Part shown: positions 37,607 to 57,867 of the stretch, piece after piece
Position numbering within the stretch: the stretch's first letter is position 1
Layout: each line of letters begins with the position of its first letter
Assembly (NCBI RefSeq): GCF_022458985.1
Contig: NC_061777.1
Location: 14,411,668 to 14,475,667 of the forward strand
DNA: 64,000 nt
Direction of reading: 5' to 3'
Source: Mugil cephalus
Lineage: Eukaryota; Chordata; Actinopteri; Mugiliformes; Mugilidae
The notes under the pieces: model-generated
The model's input: only the letters and a program-made list of their open reading frames with translations
Told to the model about the DNA's origin: nothing
Database searches by the model: none
Made by a program: the position numbers and the translations under genes

Positions 37607-39201
37607 TTTTAGTGTCTGCTTACATCGGCTTCGCCCCACAACCCAGATCACGCACCGATATTCAGCTGAGCAGAGAACTTCCTGGTGAAAGTGATGCCGA
37701 TCATCTGAAAACTGGGGATCGGCTGTAAGCGACCAGTAATCATACGTATTCTTGGACAGCCTTCGTTTAGCTCGAGCAGCTAGCGAGGTCTTTCCTGTGA
37801 TAAGCAGCAAGGGGCGGGCTGTGTTATTAAGATAAACAGTCACTGGTGGTAAACAAAACACTCCGTTACATGCCTCGGGCAAAATTCGCGAAAGACAATG
37901 AGTGGGATGCCTCTTTACCTAAATACAACATCAAGATAAAGCATTTCTGATAAAACGAAACCAACCCTTGATGATGAAACTCCACTTAGCTCACGAACAT
38001 ACCTGAAACGCAGTGCCGAGGCTAAGCTAAGCTAACGCATAGGTGTTCGCTGGTTACGCCCTGTCTTCGTTCATGAATGTGTTCTCGGGCGAGTGTTATT
38101 TTCACCCGCATTGTCAACATCTGATTTCAACACGCCGAAGCGAGTGACACGCAGAGATATCCCCACGTACTGCTCAGTTTGTTTTGTTTGTTCCAGGAAC
38201 TCAGTGATCGCGATGACGGATCACGTGACTACTCCACCTACCTACGGGACTCTACAGTGGACAAACCTTATCGTTCGCACACGCTGTTTTCTCTAAAAAT
38301 AAAAACAACAACAACAAAGGAAAAAGAAAAGATATATTACATTTTCTTATCATGATGAGTGTTTTACGGACTAAAATAACACAGGGGTGACCTGCGACTT
38401 CTGCATGGACACAAATACAAAGGCAGGCCATCTTTAATTTTTTTCTTTATTTTGAAATGTATATTCAATAATTCAAATTTTCCCTTTAAAATGCACTGCT
38501 CTGGACTTCTGTGTAATTAATTTAAAAAAAAATAGAAATTTCCTTTAATAGTAGCTGCCACCTATACACTTAACATACAAACTGCATTTTCTCTTCCAGC
38601 TGCTCTCGGTGGCTATACATTTGTGTTTAACAGACTGTTTTACAGCATCCAGCCCAAAAACCTTTCCTATAGATATATACAGACATATAACAGTATACTG
38701 CTTTGCCCTAAAATGCAATTTCCATAAAGGATATTAACGCATTAGATTACACGTTAGACAGGGAAGAGAAGGGCCGCAAGAAGCACTGGCCTGCTGGAAG
38801 ATTAAACATTACATTGGCTAAATAATTAAAATCATTGTGAAATTCCTGTGCTCAAGTTGCACGCTACATTGTGTATGATAATACACGTCTCAAACGAGAC
38901 AACAAAACTGAGCTTTAATAAAATGTCATGCCATAAATGAGAGTGGACGTCATGCAAAAACACATTTAAAGGCATTACAACTTTTATCTAAACAATTAGA
39001 ATGGCGCACTTCTTGTGGTTAAAGTCACAAACACATTAACTTTCATTTTTAATAAAACGATAGTTAAGGAAAAACACTTTTTACTGAGCTCTGAGTGACA
39101 TTTACAGAAAACATGGTGTATGTGAAAATGCTTAATAATTTCCATATGAAGCAACATTTATACACCCATTCATTCATGACAACTTCTACCGTCTTCCCAG
39201 T
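37607..39201. other. epg5 upstream region and lix1 3' UTR
   Basis: The part next to 37606 is the epg5 leader and promoter region, with a CLEAR-like E-box at 38220-38229 described separately. Beyond about 38.3 kb the DNA is AT-rich and should be mostly the 3' UTR of lix1. A minus-strand AATAAA at 38446-38451 would end a lix1 3' UTR of about 750 bases. No further gene is seen. Confidence 0.5.
38220..38229 (-). promoter_or_regulatory. CLEAR-like E-box upstream of epg5
   Basis: The minus strand reads GTCACGTGAT, nine of ten matches to the CLEAR element GTCACGTGAC bound by TFEB/TFE3/MITF. It lies about 615 bases upstream of the epg5 ATG. The motif itself is certain. Its use is inferred from position and from epg5 being a lysosome/autophagy gene; E-box cores also occur by chance. 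Confidence 0.4.
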
Positions 39202-43191
<3,990 letters not shown>

Positions 43192-44678
43192 CTTCAATCA
43201 GCGTTTAGCTCCAATGGTGCCTCTCGAACAACTTCTCTCATCAAAATAGTCCACCAAAACAGCACACATGACCCTAGAAACGAGAAGCCACCACCAGCAT
43301 CGCATCAGCTCAGGATGTGGACATCAAGGAGAGAACACAAAATCTGAGGGCGCCTCCACTCCCCCTTTCTCCCCTCCTCCTCCTCCTCTTGCCCTCCTTG
43401 TATGAACATCTCACCAGGGTTTCTCTTTTTCTCTTTTGAAGCAGACCACCTTTGTCACTCCCGCTGCCAATTAGCTCCAAGGGCCCCTCACTCCTTCTGC
43501 ACATGCACACACACGCACATGCTCACACACACACACAGAGGTGGAGAGCTGGAATGCTGAGCCCCTCCCCTCGGGCTGTGCAGCTGGCTAATCCCCAAAC
43601 AGTCAGACAGTTTTAAGACCTGCACAGAGTTGCCAAATTCAACCAGACAGCGTAACATACAAATATATGCACGGATAAATAAATTCCAGGCTAATTTTTA
43701 AGTCGATATTGGCATCATAGGGGAAATACAAACTCAACACAAAGCGTCTAAGATGTGAGGGGGTGGATTATTTTTGACTTGACATACAAATCTGAACCCA
43801 CTGAGGCCAGGGCCTGAGCTCCATTCTCCCTCTTCTCCATGAATGGCCATTGTTCAAGTTTGAATTCATCCACTCTCCAAAAGCCTCTTACACATAAATT
43901 AACCAAATTCTGAGAACATGTTTTTTCCTCAGCTCCCAGCTCCTCTTATATTTTGCAACACACTCGGTGCCGCAGGTGTGTTTTCTGTACATTTCCAATA
44001 AGTGTTTTGATGTTTTCTGGAGCACATTCACACGTGTAACTCCGACAGTTGGAGATCTTCAGTCACAGTTCAGCTTGAACAAAAGCAAACAAAAGCGAAC
44101 ATGTTTGTGTCTTAAATCTATACCCACATTAGTCACTCCATCACCGGAACAAGCGTGAACGTCAGTGTCTTTTTGTTTCCTGCAGAAAGTTTAGAGGTTT
44201 GATTTTCACACGTGAGCATCAGTTCAAAAGAATACGTTCACCGTGAATGGAAAAGTTTCAGCATTTATGTGAGATAAAACGTTTTCAGTTGGTCATTTAC
44301 ATGGAAACACACAGAGAAGAAAAAAAACACTCCTCAACACCAATGTGTGGTTTAATTGGGTTTAATTGTTTAATCATACCACTTCATTATAATAATAAGT
44401 CCTTATTTACATTCTAGTTGGAGTAAAGCAACACTGCATTTCAAATACAAAAGAAGGCCCACCCTCTTGATTGCCTAAGAAGAGATTCTTAGATAAGTGG
44501 GAGAAAGGAGTTTGTTTTGATCCGTTTTTGATTTCTCCACGGTGGTACAAAACATCTCCATCAGGTACCACGTTATACAACTCTTCAGAACATGGAGATA
44601 AGGAATTGTGCAAGACGCACGTGAACTTAACAAAAAGCATGTTGCCATGAAGTCCATCTGTCCACCGTGCAGTCCTGT
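43192..44678. other. lix1 upstream region and riok2 3' UTR
   Basis: This is the gap between the lix1 start codon and the riok2 stop codon. Near lix1 it has a pyrimidine-rich patch at about 43360-43395 with CCTCCTCCTCCTCCTCTT and a CA-rich stretch at about 43503-43540, a likely 5' leader/promoter area. Near riok2 there are three minus-strand ATTAAA variant poly(A) hexamers (TTTAAT on +) at 44351-44356, 44361-44366 and 44369-44374. No AATAAA was found close by. No other gene is seen. Confidence 0.45.
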
Positions 44679-48415
<3,737 letters not shown>

Positions 48416-48620
48416 ATTACAACCGATATACAGACAGGCAGTGCGTAAATACTGTTATTATTAGGGTTTCTTGTTTGAGCTAGGACATCCACATTTTTGG
48501 TAAACACACGTGCAAGGCGGAAGCTAGAGGAACGAAAGATGCGTCGCTTCCGCTTACGTGTACGTCATCATTATGCGTCTACGTCTAGCATGGGTTTAAA
48601 ACACATAACAGGCTGCATTA
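48416..48620 (-). promoter_or_regulatory. riok2: riok2 promoter region with paired ETS-type motifs
   Basis: Immediately upstream of the riok2 ATG are two copies of the ETS-type octamer in opposite orientations: GCGGAAGC at 48517-48524 and GCTTCCGC at 48546-48553. A CRE-like TACGTCAT follows at 48561-48568. No TATA box is evident, which fits a TATA-less housekeeping promoter for a ribosome-biogenesis gene. Binding is inferred from motif type only. Confidence 0.4.
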
Positions 48621-51600
48621 AAAGAAATAAACTGTTTTACACTTAACAATATATACAAAAATAAATACAAAACGTGAAATAAAATGAGCGGAATGATAGT
48701 TCGTATAATAGCATTAATCAAGATTAACAGGGTGTTTGTTAAAACAAACGTTGAACTAATTTATAGAGGCATTTGGAATGACAACTACAATTCGATTCAA
48801 TGTCTTTTTTTTTAAGTCTTCTCTCCTTTTTTTATGGATAGAATTAGAAGGACATTTCTTTAATCAAGCTCAAGCATTGATTAGACATGACCTGCTGCAT
48901 CATATCATCCATGAATGGATTTCAGTGTGATTTGACTTAGGTTAATGTAGCACTTTCTCTTTGGAACAGAGCTCTTATGGAGCTGATTTTACCTGAATAA
49001 CTGTAAAATACACCAGCAGTCACATCTGTATGCACAATACAATACAATACAATACAATATATAAATAAAATGTACTGAAATGTACTGAAATTAAAGAAAA
49101 TTGCATTAGAGCGAACAATGACGGTACCAACAACAGTACACATTTTAGAAACATTTAGACCTAGAGCCCATATGTCTTACAGGGGAGGTAATAGAGCTTT
49201 TTCTAAAAATAAACAAATAATTTTTTATTTTTTTAAAGAAAAGAAAAGAAATCCTAATTGCCTGTAAGGGTTTCAGAAACATATATCTTTTCTGTTAATA
49301 CATGTATTGTGTTCATGTATTCAAAACATTTTGCTTATCACAGTGGTGCAAAAACTAGTGTGTTGATGACAGCTGTATTCCACTAAGGAGAGGTTATATT
49401 ACTGTAATAATTTAAAATGTCTGCTGTGAAAAGACCTTTTTGGAAATAGTCTGCACTGTATCACTGAATGTCAAACTCAGCTGAGGTCTGCCCGGCATTG
49501 GTAACTGTCCTTTCATTTCACTTGTAACAAATATGAATGTGAGGGGACACAGATACAAACTGTGGAATCATAAGAATCAGTCTTATTGTCTTGTTTTCGA
49601 TGATCCACTCAGAGTTACACAGACATTGTTGAAAACCATTGTGGCTTTTTGTGTGTATTTTTATTGTTGCCTGCGGGGCTTGTGCAACATTTCCTTTCTG
49701 GAGTTGTATTCAGGGTCCTGGTATTATAAATGATGTCTCCCGTGTGACACTGTCATGGCCTTTGTTTATATCATTAGTTACACCCATGCATTTCCTGTTA
49801 TGACAAATCAAGTGAGAAAAAGAGATGTGGTGTCTGTGTGTGCGTTTGTCTTGGGTTGTTATTTATATCAAGGTTGTGTATTTGATGGTTGGTTGATCCA
49901 GCGACATCTGTGTAGTTTTATTGTGTTGTGTAACTGTGATAGAGTGCAAGAGACGTTTCACCACAAGGGCAATAAAATACACCGTGCTGTATCAGAAAAA
50001 ATAAAAAACATAAAACAATGTGCTATGGGTATCACTATATCATGCCCATGAAATCTGAAGGTTGTGTGTCTGTGTGTAACAGAGAGAGTGAGAATGTGCT
50101 GTATAGAGAATCCCAGGGGCAGATGGAGTATAAACAAGCACATTGGTCTGTTAACACTATGCTTTGTGTTGTGCGCTTTAACGGGTCCAGCAGGTGTGTC
50201 TTGGGTGATAAAATATAGATCTGCAACAATGACCACAAAATGTAGCATAACCACTATAACAAAGAAGCCCCGTAGCACTAAGATGCATTAGACTGCACAG
50301 ATGTCCTCCACATTACTCTATAATGTAGTGATCAAGCAAGATTTGGGATTTGCACAAATTATTTGTAAACCTTGCTCATCATTTAATATTATTCATAATG
50401 TGCAGATTAAAGACACAAAACGTGCCTCTGATTCATTCATTTCAGAAAACGCTCAGTTCTTCATTTTTTAGCTAGGTGGCACTGTGACACAGGCGGAATT
50501 ACTGAATCGGTGGCTGCAGCTTTTTTTTTTTTTTTTGTCTCATGCTCCACTGTTGTTCACGGTGTGTTTTTGAGATATTAATAGACATACTGTTCCTAAA
50601 GATGTCACGCCTTTGACTAAAGGACATGTAGGAGAGGGTGTGTTATTTCACAGCATCATACCATCTACTTCAACATCCGTTTTATCCTCACACACGTCCA
50701 CCTCATCTTTACAGTTTTCCTTTTTACTTTGTCTCTCATTTCATTCTGGAAACAAACTGGAGCACATGATAACACTCTGACTTGATTGCATACCAGTAAT
50801 AACAGACTGTCTCTAAGATTTAGATTAGATTATCTTACCATCCCGTAATTCAATTTCTCACTGGAATTCTCTTATAATTCTGCGGTGGCAGTGGGTCATG
50901 TAGAAACTCGATTGATTGATCTGATAGGCCGAATGTGTTTTTCACTGATAAAACTTGTGGTTTTCTCATCTGTCCGTCTGCACTACTGCAGACTTAAAGT
51001 ATCCAGACAGGATTTCTTGTCAAGCAGCTTGTGACAGCTTCACTGAATCTGGACGGTTACACACAAGTGCAGACCGGCGTGGCCAGTGGTGCGTTGCAGC
51101 TGAGCCAGACTTTGGGGTTTAGAGGGAGGCTGCGGCCCCGCCTGCATGTGGAATTATCCGTAACGTGGCGGAACGACCATTCCTGCCTGCGTGTGCTCAC
51201 AACCCCAACACGCCGTGTAACAGTGAGATAGTGTCTCTTCTCCCCAGGTGTGGTGAGGGAACTTTTTGCAGTGCTTCAACAAAAACCATCTCCCCTTTCG
51301 ATATTTGCGCAGTTGCATCTCTTAGTTCTTCCTAGCCCTCTTGGCAGAACTGAATTCAACACATTTCATTGAAAATTGACCCTAGTGTTATGAGACAGAT
51401 TCACCTCCGCCTGGTGAGTTCATGGGAGCGCTCATGCCTCTGTCGTCTTGGGCGTGAAATGTGATGACCCTATCGCTTTTTACGTATAAAGAGGGTTCAA
51501 AATTGTCAATAGACCTGCGATGAATTTGGGATCCTTTGATTAGAAATTAATGAGCCCCTCGTTAGGGCAAGATGAAAGCGAGAGCTCGATAGGTCAAAGT

Positions 51601-52084
51601 GATGAAAGGACCTTTGCAGTGCTGAATGTGCTGAAGTGATCTCTAAATTTTCTGTACACACTGGCATATCAAAGCTATCTCCCCCCCTTTATTATGTTCA
51701 CATGAAAAGAGACATTGTTTGATGGTGATGTTTTAATAATGCTCAAAAGTCTTAAAAGTGGCAGCGCGCCCATCACCTCACCCCTTAAGTGCAGTATTTG
51801 AATACGTGACCTCGTAAAAGATGGAGTAGTATTTTCAGATATCTTTATTTTTTTTGTGTGTGTGTGTGTCAGTTTCTGCTGTCTGTAGATATTTAAGTTT
51901 CCTCGCTGTGCTTCTTCAGAGTAAACATGGGATCATGGCGGACTTGCCCCCATCAACCCACAGAGGATGTCTGCTCCACAAACAGTTTTAACACGCACGC
52001 ACGCACACCCACACACACACACAGCGTCTAAGCGCACACTCATACAGTGTCAGGGCGTTAAATTGCTTTCCTGTTGTTTTCCAG
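48621..52084. other. Gene-poor region upstream of riok2
   Basis: No protein-coding gene is supported. Contents are an (ACAAT)-type pentanucleotide repeat at about 49033-49059, a poly(T) run at 50521-50536 and generally AT-rich DNA. The sequence from about 51300 to 51640 is of higher complexity with homeobox-type ATTA cores and is noted as a possible conserved element. Short open frames here look random. Confidence 0.5.
49033..49059. repeat. (ACAAT)n pentanucleotide repeat
   Basis: About five tandem copies of ACAAT upstream of riok2, followed by AT-rich sequence. Confidence 0.8.
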
Positions 52085-52138
52085 TTCTAAGCTTCAGGGA
52101 GAAAATGCTAAATTGAGGCAGGAATTGGAGAAGCTTAG
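52085..52138 (+). CDS. Candidate 54-nt coiled-coil exon of an unidentified gene
   Basis: A 54-base stretch is bounded by a pyrimidine-rich acceptor (CCTGTTGTTTTCCAG) and a perfect donor (AG followed by gtaagt). Only one of its three frames is open, reading SKLQGENAKLRQELEKLR, a heptad-patterned coiled-coil segment; the other two have in-frame stops. At 54 bases (phase 1 at both ends) the exon could be included or skipped without shifting frame. I cannot name the gene, and I find no neighbouring coding exon within the window, so this would be one exon of a long gene with large introns. Chance is possible for so short a stretch. Confidence 0.4.
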
Positions 52139-53444
52139 GTAAGTCTCCAAGTACAAGCGTGGGCTTTGTTCCTGGGTTATCATCACTGTGCCTTTAGCCA
52201 GCTGCTGTGTGTTTGGAAACATCAAATTTGATTAGATTAGAAGAGGAGAGAGGAGATCTACTTTCGCTGCCTGTTCCGCTGCCAGTCTCCTAAACAATAA
52301 TCTTCTCTCAGGTGCCGGCACAAGCAGGCAGTAAATGAGAAGCCTTAGGAGAAATATGAGGCTCATAACCCGCTTCAAGATGGAGATACACACAGGCACA
52401 TACACACATGTGAAAGGGTGGCTGCTTTTATTACAGCTTTGTTGTTTTAATGTCTCTTTATATAAACCTCCATAAAAATAAGGTGTACAGTTTGAATAAG
52501 CAGAAAGACACAATCAGATCATGGTTTATATATTTGAATGTGTGTACATGAGCGCATTGAACGCTCCTGTTAATGTATTTTATAAGCTAATCGCTGAATA
52601 CTGTTTAATACATGTGTCTGTGTGCAAGTAAGTCAGCCTGAACTGACTTGACTGGCTCGACTGTGCTCCGCTCTGAGGCGGGCAGGTTGGCGTTGCCCAG
52701 GAATAACGAGGCATTGGGAGGGCAGGTTTGCATCGAGATAAAGACTTGTTGGCAGCACAGACTGTTCACGGAGCCACACCCAGCGTCATGCAGTTCCTGG
52801 TTCGTTGCTATGCTTAAGAGTTTGTGACTAGAATGTATCGCATTTTTCCCCTAATTGCATCACTTCACATACTAGGAAATTTGCAGGAACTGTGTTAAGA
52901 TTGCTACCACGTCAGACGTCCTTTTAAGTCTCAGTGACACAGGTTCAGTCACCAACACTGCCTGATATCAAGTCTGATGTTAATAATTTCACAGTGCCGT
53001 TGAGTGATCTTTGCGGCGAGTCTTATTGGGAGTTACAAGAAGGGCCATTTCTTGGCCAAGATTGCCGGCCATCTGACAGAGTCTATAAAAATCAGTAGGC
53101 CTGAGTGACTAATTCAAATTTTTTACATAAAACAATTCATTATTTATCACACATTTATTTGAATGTGCTCGACCCAGGTTGGGCTTCTGCAAAATGATTT
53201 CTTTAAGTCTGCCCATGCAGTGAATGAAGTGTCTACACGAAACAAAAAACAAGACAAATCTGCGTCCGTGTGTGTCTCCATTTGTGTTTGTTGTCGCGCA
53301 TGGGCGGCGTGCGCGTGTGCAAGTGTAACTATGAGTGATGTAACATGGGCTCTTGCCAGATAATAACATGCCACAGTGATAGAGAATGCTTCTAACTAAC
53401 AACACTTCTGAGATGATCTTCTCCATCACACACACGCGAACAAT

Positions 53445-53465
53445 CACACACACACACACACACAC
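53445..53465. repeat. (CA)n microsatellite
   Basis: Uninterrupted CA run of 21 bases in the gene-poor right half of the window. Confidence 0.85.
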
Positions 53466-55870
53466 GCACACAACCCTCGCTTGTCAGACTCTTGTAATAG
53501 GATCACTGACAGATTGGTGCAGTATCAGTCACAGTGCACGTGCAAATGTGCACACAAAGGTACAGCCATATCGTCTAGAGGTTGAACACGGCTGTGTATC
53601 ACTGGAACAGGAATGCTGCTATTTATGTCAGAGGTTGTTCAGGCCATCAGATAGCAGCTATATCTCGGTGATGTGTGTTTGTGCACACGCGTGTGTGTGT
53701 GTGTTTGAATGCGTAAGCATTTGAGTGTATCTGTATGTCTAGTTTAATAGCATTAACTCCTGCAAGCGTGAAATGAGACAGTCTCCCACTATCTGTCTTT
53801 AAAAGCATGGCCGAGGGAGCCGCAACTGAAATGAACTGATGGATCATGCGAGCCTCCAGTCAGTTTAGCCTGTTAGCTCTAATAGAAATTGTGCCAGTCA
53901 CAGTAGAGAGGCCCTTCACAGTGTGCCACGAAAAATCACCACATATTGTTCCTGATAAATTATTTCTGGTTGCATATTATTTTTAAAAGAGAAAAAAACG
54001 GTGGGATGACATTTCATACCGCTAAGCTAGACGCCCCCCCTCCTTCCATCCATCCATCATCTATAACTGCTCATCCTGCAGAGGGTCGCAGGAGGTATGT
54101 AGTGCGGTATTTCACTGCTAAATCAGATCAACGTGTATTTGTTCAGACTGCTAATGGGGAGGCATTTTGTGTCATTTTGCGAGAGTGTGCATTCTCAGAA
54201 TCTTGAAGAAATGCTCTGAACGCTGAAAAATCTTGTGGGTGTCCTGACCGATCAATGAGATTACTTCTTAAAACTTCGAAACATGTTGTTTAAGCTTCAC
54301 CTGCGGGTCAGGGGGGCAAAGCAAGGGTGATAACTGATAGGGAGAGCAAGAATCAGACACATTTATCACAAAAAGAACACAGAGATTTTATTTTCTTCTC
54401 TCTGCTAGTTTTGAATCTCGCTTGCTGTGTTTGTTTTCCAGCTCTGCATGAGCTGCTGTCCGGGGAGAAGTGAAAACGCACACACATGCACACAAAGAGT
54501 ATGTAGAAGCAGAGACTGTGCATCACAGTAATCACAACGCAATGGATGCTGGGTAATTTGGTTACAGATGTCAGGAACGTAAATCACCTCCAATAAGTCC
54601 TGCTCTCTCATTGGTCAATGCTCCCACCTCCAGAAAAACTCCATTGGTCACTTGTCCGTATCTCTGTAGGTTCTGCACTGTTCAGCTGTTGCTCACAGGG
54701 AGATTCACTTCCTCCGGCTCCGGTATGGAAATCAAAGCAGAAATAACTTGATGTGATTGAAACACTTCATGTGAGAGCAGGCGCTTGAAGTGCACGTTAT
54801 GACCACTTCTGCTTTTTACTCTTAGGTGTGCCTTGACTTTTTATGAAGCACTCTTTCTCTCATAATTTGCAGGTACTCTTTTTCTCTGGGCGATTTGTAA
54901 TAAATAGCCCCAAATAAACTACGTTACCTAGGTTGCACACTGTTTTCTCTGTTGGCGGTACATCGAAGAAGCCTGACGTTAGATTAAAGACAAAATAATG
55001 TAAGCCTGGCTCCAAAACGGCAACAAGGTAAAAAAAAAAAAAAATAGAAAAAGAAAAAGTCAGCTAATGGTCTCGAAAGTGAAATCCTGGCCGGCCTTCA
55101 TTTGCAAAGTACACCAAAGCCTGTGCACATAGCCTGAGGGAGACCTGGACATAGAGCGTGGGGATGCAGACGTGTTTTGTTTACAATACAAGGAAGGGCA
55201 TCCTGGTCGTATTACTTCATTGCACCACACACTAAAACCAATGTTCATGGACAACTTTTAGTCCAACTATAAACCAGTGTTTAGGGCAATGCTGTTCAGT
55301 TTCTACTAGTGGGAACGGTCACACTGAGGAGCTTCGATAATATTCTTTTTCATGTAACATTATACTGTATGAAATGTTCGGAGGTACAATTTGTTACCTC
55401 ACTGTGTACCTTATCTATGTTAAGTGTTGATTTGCTAATTTGTCTGTGATCACATTAGGAATTTTAACATCATCTGCTCTGGTCTGCATTCACTGAATTC
55501 TACTCTGAAAAAACAGCCTTACCTTTGCAGAGCAATTCATCTTGCTTAGAACGCCCGGGCGAAATTGTGTATTTTAAATTAATTGTACCCTGCGCCAGAT
55601 GTCTCAAATTATAAAACACAGGTGCTGGAAAAGTTTCAGCCACTTGAGCGCAGTTTTAGCGAAGCGTATATTTCTGTCTCTGCTCTGCAACGCAAAGCCG
55701 GAGAGAAGTCACCTACACGCATGCACGTACACTTTTTTAGATGTTCGAGGCTTTGATTTTCTGCAGTGTGCACTACAGGGTAGACAGCTTGAAATCTTCA
55801 AACAATACCTGGATAACACTTTGACACTCTGACTGCATATCTAGTGCTAATGATTACTTGTTAAGCCCAG

Positions 55871-55904
55871 TACACACACACACACACACGCACACGCACA
55901 CACA
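55871..55904. repeat. Imperfect (CA)n microsatellite
   Basis: CA dinucleotide tract interrupted by CG steps (CACACACGCACACGCACACACA). Confidence 0.85.
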
Positions 55905-56780
55905 GGCATGAGCTCAGACTTAATGATTCCGTGAACGCTGCAAATCTCAGAGCTTTTTCCATTTGGTCTTTCTACCCTCAGGCAAGGACCTTCATCACAC
56001 CACCAACCATTGATTGGGACGATACACAGCATTAATAAATGAAACAAGCACTCATATCCAGTGGAAAAATAGAGCACTCTCACGCGGGCAGAAATACGCG
56101 GGACGTTCCCAAGTCTGCTGAAAATTATGATGAGAATGTCAAACTGTGACAGTGAGTGTTTGCTTTCCCGGACGGGGGCAGTGGAGGTGATGGACAGTGA
56201 AAGGAGCATACAGATGAACAGCCACCCACGGGGAAAATCATCCCACCTTGGCTGTTTACTGCACAGGGACCACACTGTGTGAGACTGTGGTTCTCGGTAA
56301 ATATTCCTGGTATGTGTGTATGTGGTAGTGTGCAGTCCTGGGAGGGGGGGTGCTATGTGGAGTCGTAGAAATGCGACGGAAGAAGAGGTGCTGTGTATGT
56401 GTGTGTGTGTGTCTTCTGCGTGTGTGTGTGCGTCCAGTCCAGGTGGATGTATTCTGGGTCAGCCTGTTTGTCAGAGCTGAGACCAGATCGATGTATCTCT
56501 AATCTGAGGCAGTATGATGTGATTGATTACCTCATATTCTGAAGCCCCGCGCATGGACCTCCAACGGGTGAGAAAGACACAGACACACGAGTGTATGTGT
56601 GCACACAGACTCACACACTGGTCAGTTCATCCAAGCAAAAGAATTGATTTGGATGAAATGAAATGAGAGCAGAGTGGTTTTGGTGTGCACAAGGCTGGAC
56701 AGTGTATCTAAGAAGGTCAGAAAAAAATGATGGGAGCAGAAAAGGTTCATTGATACCATCTTTCATGTGTGAGATATTGA

Positions 56781-56800
56781 TGTGTGTGTGTGTGTGTGTG
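56781..56800. repeat. (TG)10 microsatellite
   Basis: Perfect TG run of 20 bases followed by CGCG. Confidence 0.85.
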
Positions 56801-57581
56801 CGCGTTTTTTCTGAAATTGGTTTTCCCTAGAAACATTAGCTGTGCTATTTTTTGTCTGTCTGGGCCCCCTCCCGATGTCTGCGAGTGCGTTAATGTAAAT
56901 GTGAGAGTGCACCGTGTTGACAAGATGTTTGTTTTTGTAGAACATTGACAGATGAGAAAAACTGTTCCGTCTGAGCGGCCGGAGGAGTGTGTTAAATGAG
57001 CAGAGCTGCTTGCCCCCACAGCGTGTTAGGGTCTTTGCATAATTTTCCATGTTTGAAATGTTAATGACACCTGTAGGCTATGTTATAGTGAAGCCGCTTG
57101 TAAGTGAATGAAATGAGACAGTGATTTGTGCATGTAATTGCGGGTGTTTTATGAGTTACCAAATTTTCTCAGCGAGGATGTTTGCGTCCTTGTTTGTTTG
57201 CGCGCTCTGGCGTGCTTGCACACAGAGCGTCACTGTGTGTTTTTACACAGTCGGACTTAAGATTCTCCACACTGACATGCTTGGTGTCAGGAAGCTCATT
57301 TGAACTACTTGTAATGAGCTTTGCTGGGTATTTGCCTGCTGGCCTGTCTGCCTTGTCTCCGCTGAGAACTTAAGTATTGTTTGAAAATTCACCACACCTC
57401 CTCCGAGTCTTGCTCATTTGAAACCATGTAATTTTCTCTACCTGAAATAAAAATAGCATTAGTTATTGACATATTAATTATTTATCAAACTAGGTTCGTG
57501 TAAAAATGTCAAACAGAAATGTGGGTGCAACATACAGTTATTTATGCTTAAACAATTACAGAATTCAAGAAAGTGTATATA

Positions 57582-57867
57582 CACCGATCAGACATAACAT
57601 TATGACCATGTTCCTAATACTGTCTAGGTCTCCCTTGTGCCTCCAAGACAGTTGTGAATCATCAGAAAATGGACATGGGCCTTCAGAGGGTGTCCTGTGG
57701 TGTCTGGCAACAGGATGTAGTTGGTCGGGTTCTTTGGGTCCTGTGGGTTGAAGGGAGGGGCCTCTCATCCACACATACCCCAGGTCCAAATGTCTCCCAG
57801 CAGATACAAGTTGGTGAATGTTATTTACTTCTCTAACCAGTGGTCATAATGTTATGCCTGATTGGTG
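57582..57867. mobile_element. Tc1/mariner-like MITE with 27-bp terminal inverted repeats
   Basis: A 286-bp element is bounded by TA dinucleotides (57580-57581 and 57868-57869), the target duplication of Tc1/mariner transposons. The left terminal repeat (57582-57608) begins CACCGATCAGACATAACA and continues TTATGACCA. The reverse complement of the right end (57841-57867) differs at 2 of 27 positions. The interior is too short for a transposase, and its sequence is consistent with an internally deleted copy of a Tc1-like element. The terminal motif TTATGACCA is familiar from fish elements. Confidence 0.88.

Larger units (their letters stand above)
52139..57581. other. Non-coding tract with microsatellites
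   Basis: No gene is supported. Dinucleotide CA/TG tracts occur at 53445-53465, 55871-55904, about 56399-56412 and 56781-56800. The stretch 52640-52770 is of high complexity with a GATAA site and could be regulatory. If the 52085 exon is real, this tract is intronic. Confidence 0.45.
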
